Shown here: positions 25,801-40,800 of the stretch, in pieces
How the letters are laid out: every line of letters starts with the position of its first letter
Numbering within the stretch: the stretch's first letter is position 1
Assembly (NCBI GenBank): GCA_038503035.1
Contig: JAVSML010000995.1
Location: forward strand, 468,126 to 532,125
Direction of reading: 5' to 3'
Length of the DNA: 64,000 nucleotides
From: Crocodylus rhombifer
Taxonomy: Eukaryota; Chordata; Crocodylia; Crocodylidae
Position numbers and translations under genes: made by a program
Notes under the pieces: model-generated
Seen by the model: the letters and a program-made list of their open reading frames with translations, nothing else
The model's database searches: none
Told to the model about the DNA's origin: nothing

Positions 25801-28800
25801 GAATTATTTACAGGCATTTGTTTTGCAGTAGGGTTTGTTTTTATGGGTGAGTGAGAGAGCAGTATAAGCAGAGGTTTAACTTTAAGCCAGTGCAGTTCTG
25901 CCTTGTGAGTGGACATCCCCATTTGGTATAAGAATGGTGTTTTTAATTTTTAATTAGGTAGTGTGGAAGGTGTTTAAGCCAGTGGTGCTCAGCCTTCTTA
26001 GATCTGAGGCACCTCTAATTAGATTTGAGGAACTCCTCAGGAAGTGCTAGCTCTTAAGTTTTCACTCTTTTCTTAACTATGGAAAAATAATAGAACCTTT
26101 TTATTGCAAAGAATTCAGAAAGATTAAAAGCTGAACTGTTTTTAACACTATGAATGAAATCTCTGGTTTTATTTTGTGAATCAAGTTTCCACACCTGATT
26201 CCAGAAAACCCGTGAAAGGATCTCCTGGGTGCTGTAACATCTGGGTTGGGAATGAACAAGAAGGTTATGCTGGCATGGAATGACTTAGAGCCTGTATTGT
26301 AAGCCAGTTGTCAGCAGTTCATTCAGAAACGTTTTCCCATTGTTTTCCATTTCCTATCATTATTGTTACAGAAGACTAGAGCCAAATCATTCATAGTTCA
26401 CTTCCATTGAGTCATTTCAATGCTTCAAAGTTTGGCACCTCTACGACAGCAGCCTAAATCAAGAGAATTAGGAGCTTAAGATAGTTTACAGTCATTGAGG
26501 GTATTTTGCCACCTCCAAAGGGCAAACTCTTGTCAGATTTGGGGCTGGAAGGAGAACAAGCAAGAGTGCCTGAAACAGTAGCCTAGTGACCCTGGTGCTC
26601 TAGTTACTTTTTTTGACACGACTGTCTAAAGTACACAGACAGCCCAGCTATCTGTTTCTCATTGGCCTTGTCGTTTACTTGTTTACACCCCCCGCCAATC
26701 ATGGGCCTACTTCATCACTCAGTCTACAGAATCAGGCTCCCTTTTTCTTATTTTCCTTCTGGCCCCATAAATCTTGAATTCATTTACTTGTTGTCCCAGA
26801 TTTAGTAGGAGGGATAGAAGGTACCATCACCCACCCTCTTCTATTAGGACACTCTTCCGGGATGTGGGAGATGTTTGTTTGAACCCTGCTCAGGCTGAGG
26901 AAAGCCAAAAACGCAGGTGTCCCACTTTTTGGGCAAGTGCTGTAACGACTAATGTATTATGCAGGAGGTGGGCATCTCTGGATGTTCTTTGTTTTGTACT
27001 GAACTCCTTACTGTCCATGTCAGTTGCGCATCAGAGGCAGAATTTTATTTCACCTAGCTCAGGGGTGGGCAATTATTTTGGGAGGAGGGCTGCTTACTGA
27101 GTTTTGGCAAGCCATCGAGGGCTGCCTGACAGGCAGCCAGAGGCAGATTAATATTCATTTTCTAAATTTTTGTAGGGGTCCTGCGGGCTGGATAGAATGG
27201 CCTGGCGAGCCGCATTGCGCCCCCGGGCTGCATTTTGCCCACCCCGACCTAGTGGATGAGCAAAGGGCAGCTTAAGGCCAATTCTGAATTTCCCCTGCAA
27301 AAGTGTGTGAACAATTCTGTTACCTCCTCTGGCTGCCTTAGTATTCCCAATATAGGAATAGGGAGATGTCTGTGTGTCTTTGGAGGGTGATCTTATTCCT
27401 ATAACTGAGGTGCTTACATGCCCAGGCAATAATTAGACTTGCTTCTACAGTTTTGCCAGGTAACTTGCAAGTGGCACGTGGTCATGTACAAGGTGAAATC
27501 AAATTCTGCCTTAGGTGTATTCTGTAGGTGCTGACAGATTGAGGATTTTAAGTAGGCCGTAGGTACCTTCTAGCTCCAGTCTAGATTGTAATGGAGCTTT
27601 GGTAGGAGTTAACTACTCTGCTGCTCGATCTGGATTGCTTCTGAGCATGTCAATAAGCATTAGGAAACAGGGAACTTTTTAGGCCAAAAATAGAGGTGCA
27701 TAATGATTTGAGGTGTCTAAGTGGTTTTGGAGCAGCTGGAAAGTAGAAAAAACGGGATTTGGTCTGGATCACTATTTGTGATTTTAAAATAGGTAAATCC
27801 TATTTAGCTGCCTACAAGAGTGATTTTTGGATGTGTCCCACAGTTCTTCAGCTACTGCTTCCATTTAAATGAATGGAAACTCTGGAAAACTGTGGTTCTT
27901 TTTTCTTAGTCATATTTTTTAGCTTGCTTTTATTGTTATTATATTAGAAAATGTAGGATGAGATTATGGCTTAGTACAGTGACCCCTTGGGCACAGCTTC
28001 CGAACAGAAATAGTAGCCATCCACATTAAGGTGAATATCGATACAAAAATATGAATAATATCATGTTCATCAGAGTTTATGCAAAGAGTAGATGATATTG
28101 CAATAGTTTATTGAAGGGCCTGTAACCAGAGAGCTTTGTCACTGCTCATTTGTGGTAGGATAGTAATCTGGGAGTACATGAATGTGTGCACAGCTCTGCT
28201 TTCTCGGGATTAATGAAGGAATGTGCTGAACTTAATAAAGGACACAATGATTGAACAGAGAAAAAATTTACTAAAAATTGTATCGTCTGACCTTTTAAAC
28301 CAGGTTTGATGCTGAAAATGCTGAGCTGTTGAACTGGATTTCAAAATCAAAAGCTACCATTCAGGCCACAAACATCAAAGAATACAAGAAGATGAGAGAG
28401 ACTTCAAACATGAAAGAAAAGTTGAAGGTAAAATGAGATGATTGAAGGATGTTCCAGTGAATAGTTTATTTTGTCAGTTTAAGCTTGCAATCAGCTGGAG
28501 GTACAGGCTAGTCCGAGAGCTTCCTGTGGATTAGGTCTTGCTTTTGTTAACTAGGTTCAGATTGATGGACAGACATGGGACTCTGACCATTCAAAATGTT
28601 ATCACTGAATTTATTAGAATGCTTGTCAATTTACTAGAAGGGTTTTCATTTTGGTTTTGCTAATTTCTTTTTGGTGTACTGATGTGTGGATTTCTTGAGG
28701 ATTATTAGATTTTCCTAAATATCCAGAAAGTTTGGAGTTAAAAAAAAAAAAAAATGCATTAAGACTTGGAAGGATATCATAGGATGTCATCTCAAGCTAT

Positions 28801-31800
28801 TATTATTAATGAAATCATTGTTGATAGAACTGCTCAAGTGTGTACATCCTTTTCCAGAACAGAGCCTTGACTAGAAGAGTTTACAAGCTGTGATTCCATC
28901 TCCTGTGTGGAGACCCATTTGAGTCAGTAAGACAGCTTTCTTGGGTTTCTTGAATGAATTGCAGGTCTGCAGGAAGACTAGAGCAGAAAGAGGTAACAGA
29001 GTGAAAAGTCTGAGGAGAAAAGTATGAGGTCTTGAGGTTATGTGACAGATGATCATACATCTTAGGAAGGTGCATACTTTAAAAAAATGTAGTTTTAGAC
29101 CACAGGTTGCAGGCTCTATCTGGCTTGCAAAGGCATTTTCTTCAGCTTGCCAAGGTTCAGTCTGGCTTGTGGTGGCACAGGGAATTGGCAGCCTACAGCT
29201 CAGTTCAGCACACCCTCTGCATCATGCCTTAAACCGTGCCCTCCAGCCCCTGCAGCACTTCTCTCAGAGGTCCTTCCTGCTGCTCTGCACCCTTAGGGCA
29301 GATTCCTGCCAAATTTACCTTTCCCCACTGGGACTGGGGACAGGAATTGGGAGCAGCAGGTGGTTTGGTTACTGTAAAAGAAAGCAGTGGCCCATGGTGG
29401 CAGTGGGGTTGCAAGTGCTGGCCTGCTGCTCAGAGAAGGTTGTTTGTCCCTGTTATAGACAGAGGCTCATAAGTTGTTTTGTTTTTGAAAGGGCAGAAGA
29501 GGAAGAGGTTGATGTATGGCGCAAAAGGGATTGGGAAGGACTTTCTTGGAGGGGATTAGAAGGGACCTTCTTGGAGGGGAGTCCCTGTGGGGAAAATTAA
29601 AAAGAGGGGAATGTGAAGGAATAGCTTAGGAAAATGTTCAGCTAAATTGCTGGGATTGAGGAGAGTTGTCTAACTGAGAATGGAAAGGAGGAAGGAGCTA
29701 AGAAGAAGGGGAGCCACCACATAAACTGGCCCTATCTCAACTTTAAAGTCCTAGACTAATTTTTTACTAGCAAGTTAAAGAAACCTGTAAGAAGCAGTTA
29801 TTTTACTTTAAAAGAAGTCTTTGTTCCCGTGCCACTTTTGATTATTGTGTTTCCTGCATTTGAATTCAACAGGAATGTTTTTTCTGAATGTGAAGCAGGA
29901 GAACTTGATAATATCATGGAGCTTTGTTTCTATTTTTACTATAATCTGTTGTTGTTTAGTCCATATTTAAATTTATTCAAAGTCAAGCTGAGTCAGTAGG
30001 TGGACTTCCTTGGCCTTTGATTTTTGAGGGCCTGACTCATATATTTTACAGCTAATTGTATGTTCCAGATGAGCAGTAAGAGGACAGTGTACTCAGCTGC
30101 GAAAACCCAAACTGTAGTAGTTACATTCTGAGTGTCGACATTTGGCTTTGCAGATATTTGTGTTTCCATTAATGAATCCACAGGAATCTGGGAAATCTAA
30201 AGTTTCCAATTTATCCAGAAAGAAGATGCAGAGTTGCAGGCTTCCCTGCACTGCTTTGTCTAAATGATTTAGTTGGAGCTGTCTAAGTTATTGCAAGTTC
30301 AGGATTACATTACACCATACCCATAGCATGAAACTTGAAAACTTTAAAAGGTTTAATTATTTTTAGGTAATTTAAGTTTCTTTAGATCCATACCTTTTTC
30401 CAAATAAGAGTGTTTTTATGATTAGCATATTTATTTTTAAAAATCTAGGTTGAATACGTGAAATTTCAAATCATTTTTATGGTCGTTCCTATGTATTGTG
30501 AGAGTAGATTTTTTTTATTGTCACCCAGTGGTGAAGAAATCTGCCCTCATACTGACTGGTAGATTATATAAGGGTGATTGTGTAGAGGGAGGTGGTTCCT
30601 CAGGTACCTTGGACAGTCCCATGGAATTTGAACATCCTCCCCAAACTCTGGAATTTAATTATGTTCTGTGAGGAACCAAGGCAGAAAGTAAAGGATGGGT
30701 GTGAGGGTGGTACTTTCTCCTAGACATTTTCATCCAGAACTTCTGGCAAAGGTGGCCATATCAATTTTGCATTTCTTTTATATAAAATGTGTATATAGAA
30801 AGGTGTGTTTTACTTAACAGCCAACAAATGGTAACAGTTTTCAGTTACAGGCAACATTTCTGAGATCTGAATGGATTTTGAGATGTACAGAAGAATTCTA
30901 GCTCTCATTTTTATCAGCCAACTAGACCCTTCTAATTACCATTTTACTTGTGATATTCTCCCAAGATTAATTTTTTGCTTGTTTTAGTACTTGTAAGAAA
31001 TAATCTGAAGCATGGTTTTGGGTTATTTTCTGAAGCAAACGTGACTAAGCAAACTTTCCATTGTGTATTGCTGTTTGCAGTTTGGGTCTTCTGCAGGAAT
31101 CTTGGACTATATGCCAAGTAGTAGCAAAACTATGTGTTGTGCTCTATTGAAGAAGTGTTGCTATCAGTAGAAATGCACATTTTTTATTTTCTTTTTTTGG
31201 GGGGGAAATCAATTTGCAGGCGATAGAAAAAGAGAGGACTGAGAAAAGCCAAAAGTTAGATGAACTGAAACAAAGTGGACAGAATCTTTTGGATCAAATG
31301 GGAAAGGGTAAGAGATCTTCAGAACTCTTTAATTTGTGTTGATGGAGGCCACAGATTACAAGCATGTGGCTGAGTGAAGGGAGAGGTATTGAATGAAATT
31401 GCTTTCTACAGTTAAGAATTCTGAAATCTAGCATACATTCTTCTCTTGAAATGGTCACGATTGGTGCACAAAACGCATCTGGATGAATAGAAAAGCTTAT
31501 AAGCACTAAATATTTTTCCAGCCCTGTGTTCCTAAGACATTTTAAATAGGCATTGTGTTGTATTTCCATTGATCTGATGATGTTGAAAAAAGGCAATATT
31601 ACAAATTGCATATTGTGTGGCCTGCATCCTTTCCCCTGAATCCCACAAACAATTGCTTTTATTCCTGACCTAAAGACATTTCATTTTAAGGTAAAATATG
31701 AATCCAAAAAATGTCAGTGCACCTTTCAATATTTGACTGTTGTACCCATGCTCATCATTATTTGTTCAGCATGTTTTTGATATGGTCACTTCTTATGGTA

Positions 31801-34800
31801 CAAAGGGAAAAGAAATGACTGTTTCAGATGTGTTTCAATTGTTAGTTAAATTCCTGCTTCTGGAATCTTTTTGTAGTGAACATGAATAAAAACTGAATTT
31901 TGAAATCCTACCAAGATCTTGCTAGATAGCAAGGCACCCTCTACACGTGCCAGCAAACACATGATTGGACCTAATGCATGATCCACACAATTGTACCTCC
32001 TGCCATGCCACATGCATGGCAGGAAATGTGATTGTGGGATTGTGCATTAGATCCAATTACACCTTGTTGCCAGGGGAAACCTGATCCTGGCTTCCTCCTG
32101 CATTGGCAAGAAGCAGGTTCCCATACTGAGAGCCCCTTTAAGGGGGACTTCCAGCTGCAGGGGCCATGTGCAGCTGAGAATGAGAGTCGTGTGCCTGACA
32201 GTGCTCTTAGTTCCAGCTGCCCCATGTGTGTAGCCAGGACCAGGAGCTGCGTCAGGTGTGGGACTCTGTCCTGGCTGCGTGTGTGGGCCCAGAGCTGAGC
32301 CTTGGGGATTGCAGCTGCTGTGTTCCCCTGGGCTTGGGGATTTCATGCTGGACATGGTGCACCCCTGTTTCTGGGAGCCCTGTCACATGCTACGTATACA
32401 AATTTGCTACACATGCAAACTACAGGTAGATTGCAACTTGTTATAAAGTTAGTACACATTTTTGAGGTCTAACTTTTTAACTGGCTGGCACTTCTTATCA
32501 TGTGATAAATACTGGTCATAAGGTAATTGAGCAGTTAACCAGTTAATTTCACGATACCCCTGTAACATGTAGAGGGGACCTTAGTCAAATAAATATGATA
32601 AACCTCTAAGAGTAGAACATGTCACATTCCTATAAAGCAGCTATTCAAGTACTCAAGCTACAAGCTCATTGCTTCTACTGTAGAATGGCTGTCTGTTGCC
32701 ATATTTGTGATTGGCAGTGTTTTCAGCCCATCAGAGGTGTGATTCTTACAGGTTAACAGTCTGTCTTTCATACTTTGTCTGCCAGGTTTCTGGACAGCCA
32801 ATTTTTTTTCCCCACCAGCTCTTTGCTTAGAAAAATCTGGCTTGCTGAATGTCTCCAGCAGGTCATATTTTCACCTGGTAGAAGTGAAACTTCTAACATA
32901 AAGGTGTCAAACACATCCTACCCCCTTGAGTAGATCTGGATGGTGCGGCTCTTTGCCTGCTGAATCCATGTGTAGTGGTAGGGCAGAGAGCAGTAGGGCG
33001 AATGGCAGGGGTTAATTCAGCTGACATGCATGCCTAACTATGCTTCATACCTTGGATTCCATGGCAGTCCTGTGGGCCACATGACATGGCTCAGTGACCC
33101 TGGGTTTTTGTTTACAATAGTAAGACTCTCCGTATTTATTGATTCAGCCCTTTTGACCTAAGGGTTAGATAGTAGAAACCTGTGATACTCTGTACTTGCT
33201 TCTATGTTTCCAGCATCTCTGAACTATAAGGCCTTCATAAAACACTACGTATGGAGCATAGTGAAACAGAGTCTGCTTCAAAAATTTGATTTGTTCCAGT
33301 AGGATATTATAAAAAATCTTGTCTTATGTTTGATGTCTAGGGAGAAAAGTATATAATATAAAACGATCCAAAAGTTGGAACCCCTTTAAATCTTCTGATT
33401 ATTTTTTTCACTTAGAGATTTTGCCTCATGAGGCCTTTTCTAAATCCTTCTCATATAAAGAAATAGCAACTTGAAGGAGAATTAACAGAAGAAACATAAG
33501 ATTTCTAGAAAGTAAGATTTTTTAGAAATGCTGTATTTCTAAAGGCCTGAATTGCTTATTGCTGTTGGCCTCAACTTTGGAGCACCTCAATGTTTATGAT
33601 ACAAATGCATTAGATATCACAAACCTGATAATTAAAGTAAAAGGTTTCTCATAGACTTGGATATTCAGCATACAGGGATAATGATTACACTGAGAGTATC
33701 TGAGAGACCAGTTTGTTATGCTGTGTTGTCACAAGCCACAGTTTCCATTGCAAATTATTATGTCCATTAGCATTGGAGATGACTAGTTACTAGCATGATT
33801 ATTTCTAGTAAGATCATGGCTGTATATGGGACACGCATTTATTTTTTTAGTGTAGGCAAAATCAACACTAATCCATTGCTAAAATAAATTATGGGCAAGA
33901 AAAGTGTGCAACTGTTAATGTTATGTTGCTGTATCTTCAAGTGGTGTATTGAACTGGTTATTTGAACTTACTTAATTTTTAAGATACCAATTCTGGCATA
34001 GAAAGAAAAATGACTTATGCAATCTTTGTGGCTGACAATAACCTTGTGTTTGTCAGGTTACTTTTGCAGCTATTCATGTTACCTTCTGGTTGTTAATCAC
34101 ATTTATCTGCAGTGTAACATAGTTCAGCATTGTTCCCCATTTTTCTAGCCAGACATTACAAAACTCCCATCTACCTTTTCAAGGAATTTAGTGGCCTTGG
34201 GATACGGTTAGGGACTGATGCTTTTCAATTTGCTTCGTGGCTTTTTCAACAACAATTCTAGAGCAATACAGGTAAAGGACTAAATAAAAAGTCCTTGTGC
34301 TAGCTTTATTTAATATTTTAAATGTTTAAGTGTTGAATTGAAAGTATGCTATTTGTTATTTAAAATTAAATCAGGTGACAGCTTATCATTGTTGATCATG
34401 AGGAAGTGAGCGAAAGGAGAATGTTTCACTGAATCATGATTTATAATATTAATTTGGAAATCAAAATGCTTGTCACAGTTGTTAGAGACAGTGAGAGTTT
34501 TAGGGATGGCTGTGTTGAAAGTAAAATTGTGGACTTCTTGATGCAAATGTACGTTTGTATATCTTAAGAGTGGAATGGTTAGATATTTGTAAATTAAGAT
34601 GCATTTCAGTTAATGTCATAGTAGTTTTTCCTTAATCTACTTAGAGGGACTTTCTGCTGAAGATGTGAAAAATTCACTGGAGAAAATACTGGCAGAATGG
34701 AAGGAAGTGGTTGGACACTTGGAGGAACTGGCAAGAAAGATTAAGTACCAAGAAGATATAAACACTTATTTTAGGGAAATGGGTGAACTTGAGAAGAGTC

Positions 34801-37800
34801 TAAATGAGAAGGAGGTGTGGCTAAAAGATATCACTTCTTCAGCATCCCAACAACAACCTTTAGCAGCTCTAAAGGAGTCGTGCAAGGTAAGTATGGCAAA
34901 CTTGTTTATATTGATATTAGACTTATGGAAGGGCAGAATACCAGAGTACCATTGCCTATATCAACAGTTTAAGCTCCTCCATGACTGATACCAAATTTTC
35001 ACTAAAAACCAATGTTCTTAGTGATCCAAGGGTATTTTAGTACCATCTCTGCACTGTGCTTGGGAGTGCTGCAGTGAGCTACAACATGTACACCTTGGGC
35101 TTGATCTAAGCCCCAGAATGGATACTTTGTATCTTCCTGAGAGGCCTCTAGTCACATGTTAATAAGCTCTGTCTCAGTATGTTATTGATGTGCACCTGAT
35201 GCATTACTGAATTACATTTGCTTAGTTTTAGAGTATATGAAACACACATACTGTACTTCATTGTGAGCATTCTGGGTGTGATCCAGAAGAACTGAAGAGC
35301 TACAAGGGCTGTGTACATATAGCCACATAATCTGGGAGAATTCTCCCAGTTTTGTTCTCCTGATAGAGAAATTTACCCAGGGCCTCATGTACGGACATTC
35401 AAATGCTGAGGCCTTGAAGAGTGGAGATCCTGCAGTCCTAATACTGTGCAGCTGGGGTTGGGCAGGGTGGGGAGCAGTGGCAATGATGCTGGAAACCTGC
35501 AGAGCATCTTAGTGTGCTCTGCAGGTTTCCTTAGTCTGCCTGGCATCCGTGAATAGGGTAGCCGTGATTGGCTGATCTAGGCTGCCCACAGTCAGTCTGT
35601 GTTTCCCCTCAGTGCAAGGTGGGGACTGTGAAGGGGCATGTTCTACTTCCTGCCTGAGCAGCAGAAGCAGGCAAGTGACTCCTGTCTCATTGAGGGGGAA
35701 GAGGGAGATGCTGAAGGACTGTTTTCTCTTTTGAAAATAGCTGTGGCATGTACAGACATTCACTCTCTCAGGAGAAACTCTCCTGGGCATGATTTAATCC
35801 TGATTGTTCCCTAAGTCACTTAACACATCCTCAGTAGAAAGTTCCTTAACACGTTTGACCCTAAATCCTTTTGAATACTCATGGATCAAGATATTTATGA
35901 TAGGTTTAAATAATACTCTTATTTGATTTTTTTCCCCCCCCCCACCACAGCGAGAGCTCACTCATCTGTTAAGTCTTAGTCCTCAAATTGAACACATGAG
36001 GGCTACCTGCAAGGTGCTTACATCACGCCCTGCTGCACCAAATTTCATTCAGGATGACTTAAATGATATTACTGATCACTTCAAATCTGTCCAACAGAAA
36101 TTAGAGGATCACTGCCAACAGCTAAAAAGAGGTAAACAGGTCTTATTCAACCTATATGAATGCCTCTGGTTCTTTTTCCCTTTGAAAAAACAGATTTTTG
36201 CAATATCTGAATGAGGAGTCTGACATTCTTAAAGTCTGTGAGCTAGTCCTGCTCCATATAGCCACTGTTTTTTCTCCTCAGTGACAAAACTATGTAAATC
36301 ATGTCATCACACTGAAAATGCCATACAGAACTCATAGCTTCTTATATAAATATAATATAGCTTTCCAATTTTTTCTATTTACTCACAGTATATGACACCC
36401 TGTATTGGAAAGGATATCTGGATACTTAGTTTATTCATATTGGATACACTGTAATGCTAGTGACTTCAAAAGAGTTTTTTTCCAAAAAATGAGTGCTGAG
36501 ACTGCTGCAAGGGAATGTAAAGAGGCTATTTTCTTTTTAATATAATTGTATCATTTATAATGTGGAATGTAATAATGAAATATTTTATTGCTATTCTTGC
36601 CAAGGAACATTCATCTCTCAGGAAGTAGTCTCCTACTCTGTTTAAACAGGATAGACAACAATATAACTTAAGATATTTGAGGTGCTTTTCTCTGGGACCA
36701 TCCTGTTGAGAAGAATCAGGTCCTTGATCAACCATGGTCGCACAAGAGAGGAGAAATAAATTCCTTTTATGATTTTATTATGCTTTTATTTTAAATGGAA
36801 AATGAAGGGGTAAAAGAACCCTATGAAATTGATATGTGCATGCAAAATGTATTTTTTTAAATTTACAGCTTTATTGTAGTATATACATAATTCCATTTTG
36901 AAATTCTGCTCTAAAAACAAATTCCTTTGCTGGAGCTGTTTGGAATTTGACTTGCTGCTTAGTTCTCTGTGACACTAAAGGTTTCATTATGAGCCTCCAA
37001 ACCAGGCATGCTGGCTTCTGAGGGATTTTTAATGTAGCACACACGTAAGTGGTTCTGTTAATATTTTTCAGCTAAATATCAGTTGCACAGACCTATAAGT
37101 AGATCTTTTTCCCTCACTATACTTTTTTTTGTTTTATGCATCCAAGAGGCTTGCTGAAGTGTTTTGTGCTGGTTCCAGATGGTGGAGCAGAAACACTTGC
37201 TTTTTCTGGGTGCAGTAAAAATAGGTTCAAATACAGAGCTATTAGGGCAGCTAATTTAACTGATCATGTTAATTTAATTATATCATGTAAGGACTGAATC
37301 CTTTAAAGGCACATTGGTTCAGGAAAGTGTATGATTAACATCCAGCGTACCATGCTACAATTATAAGGTATATGTTTATGCTTTTTGTGATGAAGAATTA
37401 TTTTGTGACCTGTTTTTGATTTGGTTCACATACATGTGAACAAATTTAATATTGCTTATTGCCATAGATTTTTACAAGATGTGATTAGAATGTTTGGAAG
37501 CAGCTTATTTTATACTTAACAAATGACCTAAAGCAAACTTGTTTCCTATCAGTGCCAATATATTTTAATTAATTTTTATCTGGTTGAGTTAAATGCATCT
37601 TAATTCAAATAATTATATAATATGTTCAATTTGGATTAAATATCTGTTTTAAAACTGTAGTTTCTTTACAAATTAAAGTGTTTGCCATTGTGCAAAAAGT
37701 GTTGTACCTCTAGTTCTGCAAAGAAGAACTTAGTAGTATCAAAATATAAACATTCTGCCATAGTGAAAATGTCTGATTAATTTAGATAGAATTGTCATAA

Positions 37801-40800
37801 ATAAAGCCTTCAGGATTCTATACAGGGAAAACTGCCGGGGCTGAGAGTCTATAGAGTTTATGAACTGAAGGTTTCCAGTTTCTGTTCATGGTAGTTTTTT
37901 TCAGCATTTGATAGTCCCTTGTACTTGCAAGGAGTTGTGCTTACTGTGAGCACAATTCCATACAGATGTTTTGATAAGAACCACAGCTTGAAGTTTCTTT
38001 CAAAATCCTTTGAAATCTATTTAAATTCACTATAAGCAAGCTCCTTACTGTCAGGTTTTACTGTTCTTTAAAATTTTAAACATAGCTTGTTTATTTGCCT
38101 TGCCATGACACACTTTCTCTTAGGTAGCCCAGCTCCAGTGGCATTGACTCATTTTGCAGGTATAAATGGCATGATGGTTTTGACAGTCCACTGCTGAAAA
38201 AGATCCTAGTGAGTCACTTGCAGTACTCAGCTGACTTTTCAGTTGCGGTGCTAAAGAAACTGCTTATGTATCTAAGACCAGGGAGTATATATATTTTGAT
38301 AAGATTTTGATAGACAGACTCTTTTTCATTGCTGATTTTGAAATTGAAATGTTTCTTGTCAATTTCAGAAATGTACAGACTAATTACCAAATTCTTTGTG
38401 AGATCCTAAAGAAGGCAAAAGCAGGAAACTTAAAAGCAGATAAAGATATGCAGCAAAGGTCCTGGTAACGAATCCAAGATTCTTGGCTTTAGCTGATTCT
38501 TCACTTGTCCCCAAGTAGTCCCTGGCATGTTGCCAACTCTATTGTTTCTCCAGGAACACTGAACATACATAGTTTTTTGAAGATTTTATCTTAACTCCTG
38601 GAGACTCTGTAGGTGTGTCCTCCTTAGGTGTGATTTTCAGGTATTTAGGTTCCTAAATCTGAAGTGGGCAGTATGACCCGATTGTCCTTGTTTCAGTTCC
38701 ATTTTAAACATCTGTCCAGGCATTTTGTCAGTGTGGTCAAATGAATGGTTTTGTTCTATTTTCAATGGGATGCCTGGGACTTGTGTTTAAAACAGAATTG
38801 TCCTGGTGAAGATGGGATTGAATCATATCCAGGCCACCCCAACCCTTCACTCTCCAACGTGCTCAGCTGAGACCCATGCTCAGTGGGGCATGCCAGACAA
38901 AGTTTTGAAACTAAGGAAGTATGGTAATCCTTCAAGTGGGTTATTGTGGCAGAGCAGCAAAGAGGTACTTCTTCAGAGACATGAATTGGAGCCTTGTTCA
39001 GACTTGTGCTGCAGGCGGTCCCTAGTTCTTAGTTGGCACCTACTTATTCTTACTGAGAGTCAAAAGTAGCTGGATGTGAGGTTAGCCACATCAGTCCCTT
39101 GAGTGCTGTTGGCTATAGAGCTTTGCATGTCTTAGCCTTGTTAGTACAGTAGGTTACATAGGTTGCCTAAAACCTGTGAAATTGTTTTTGAAAACAGGAA
39201 GGAGGCTTCTTAAGTCATGTTGGGAATGTTATTTCTTATATTTTTATACCTTTTACTGTATGCTATACAGATGAAACATGAACCAGAAAGGGCCTACCTT
39301 CTCCACTCTGGTTATTTGTGGTACAAAGAGTAAGCCGTAATTTTTATGTGTGGTTAGTTTTTATTTGTTTTTCATAGACACCCCCAAAAAACTACCATCA
39401 CCACAAACATTTCCATGAAAATTTAGCTGCTTGCAAGCTTTATATTTTGTGGGAATATCTCTCAAACAGATTTAAATATAGCCAAATAGCCTTGATATAG
39501 GCTTATTCCTTTTATAAATAAAAGTACTCCTTGTTCATTTACATACATAGCACTTTTTAAAACAATAACGGTTTTACCAAAAACAGAGCTAGAAAGACAG
39601 CCTAGCCAGGAGTATTTGGATGCGTTGAAGAGACTGAAGGATGTATTGAATGAATCTGAATATAAAACACAGTCCATCATGACCTCAGTGAATGACCCTA
39701 GTAAAGTGGAAAAAGCCTTACAACAGACAAAGGTAAGTTTATCTTTGTTTCCTCAGCTATTAACTTGGCCTCTTGTGTAATTTACTAACCCCAGGGTTGA
39801 TATTTTTCATATGACGCCACATTTTCTCACATTAGCTGCTTCTGACTATAACACACACCCTAGTTTTGAAAAGGTAGCATGAAGAAAAAAGAATCTTACC
39901 TTCAGTAAGTAGCTGAGGAGCAGCAGCTAGGGAGCCAAGCCTCCTGCCAGACCCACATGTTGAGGTGGCCTGCAGACTGATTTAGTGTGGTGGCCCAATC
40001 TGTCTTAGGCCTGGGGTTGCAACCTGGGTCCAGGGCCATATGCTGGGTCCAGCCCAGTGCAGCAGGTGTGGGCCTGCATGTTTGGTTTGACTAAGGCCCA
40101 ACCCCACACTTGGGGCCATGTCATTTGGCTGGGGGGAGTCCTGCCTTGAGTCTAGAAATTTGGTAGAACAGTGACAGCATTAAGAGCCATGGCTTTTGGA
40201 GCTGTAGGAATTAAGGCTGCTATCGCTTCCCTGCTGCCACTTTTCCAGATCCATGGGGATCCATTTTCTTTGTATATTATACATACCCTAATTTCTGTCA
40301 GTTGGTTTTGGGGAACAAGGTTTAGGTTATATACTACAAAAATAGGTACCCTCAGGCTTTTTAGTTAGGTTGCCTGAGAAATGGAAGTACATAGAGGTTT
40401 TGTATACCCTAGGCAAATTCAGTCTGATGTACACTGTTTCCTAGATAAAGTAACTTTTTATGAATTGAATTGTGTAAGACTTTACCTTTTAAAATCAGAA
40501 ACTGGCATAGTGTATCTGTGTGTTTATTAATAGGGCCTCCTGGGTGGCTTTGCAGAGGCAAACAGTACTAGTGTTCATATACCACATGGAAAACTTCCTT
40601 ACAAATTCTGTAGTCTGGGAGGAGTAAAATCTTGCTTACAATTCCATGCTTCTGGGGTAGGCAGGAATCTTTGGATGAAAGTTGCAGTATAAACATCAGT
40701 CAACACCAAACAATGTTTCCAAAAGGTTTTGTGTGTGTGCGCGCGCATTCTTTTAAAATGACCTTTAATCTATTCCCCATCCCGTTTTGAAAATTGCTTC

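Larger units (their letters stand above)
24514..28303 (+). other. UTRN: UTRN intron, 3790 bp
   Basis: It contains a MIR-like SINE at 25390-25562, a fragment beginning CAGTGGTGCTCAGCC at about 25981 that resembles a hAT end, and a complete short hAT-like element at 27060-27246. Confidence 0.75.
31308..34644 (+). other. UTRN: UTRN intron, 3337 bp
   Basis: It contains an inverted-repeat element at 31931-32582 and a hAT-like fragment at about 32895-33110. The remainder is A/T-rich without recognised features. Confidence 0.75.

Noticed and set aside
29049..29600. 183-codon open frame
   Set aside because: It crosses a GC-rich repeat and ordinary intron, with no homology recognised and low-complexity residues.
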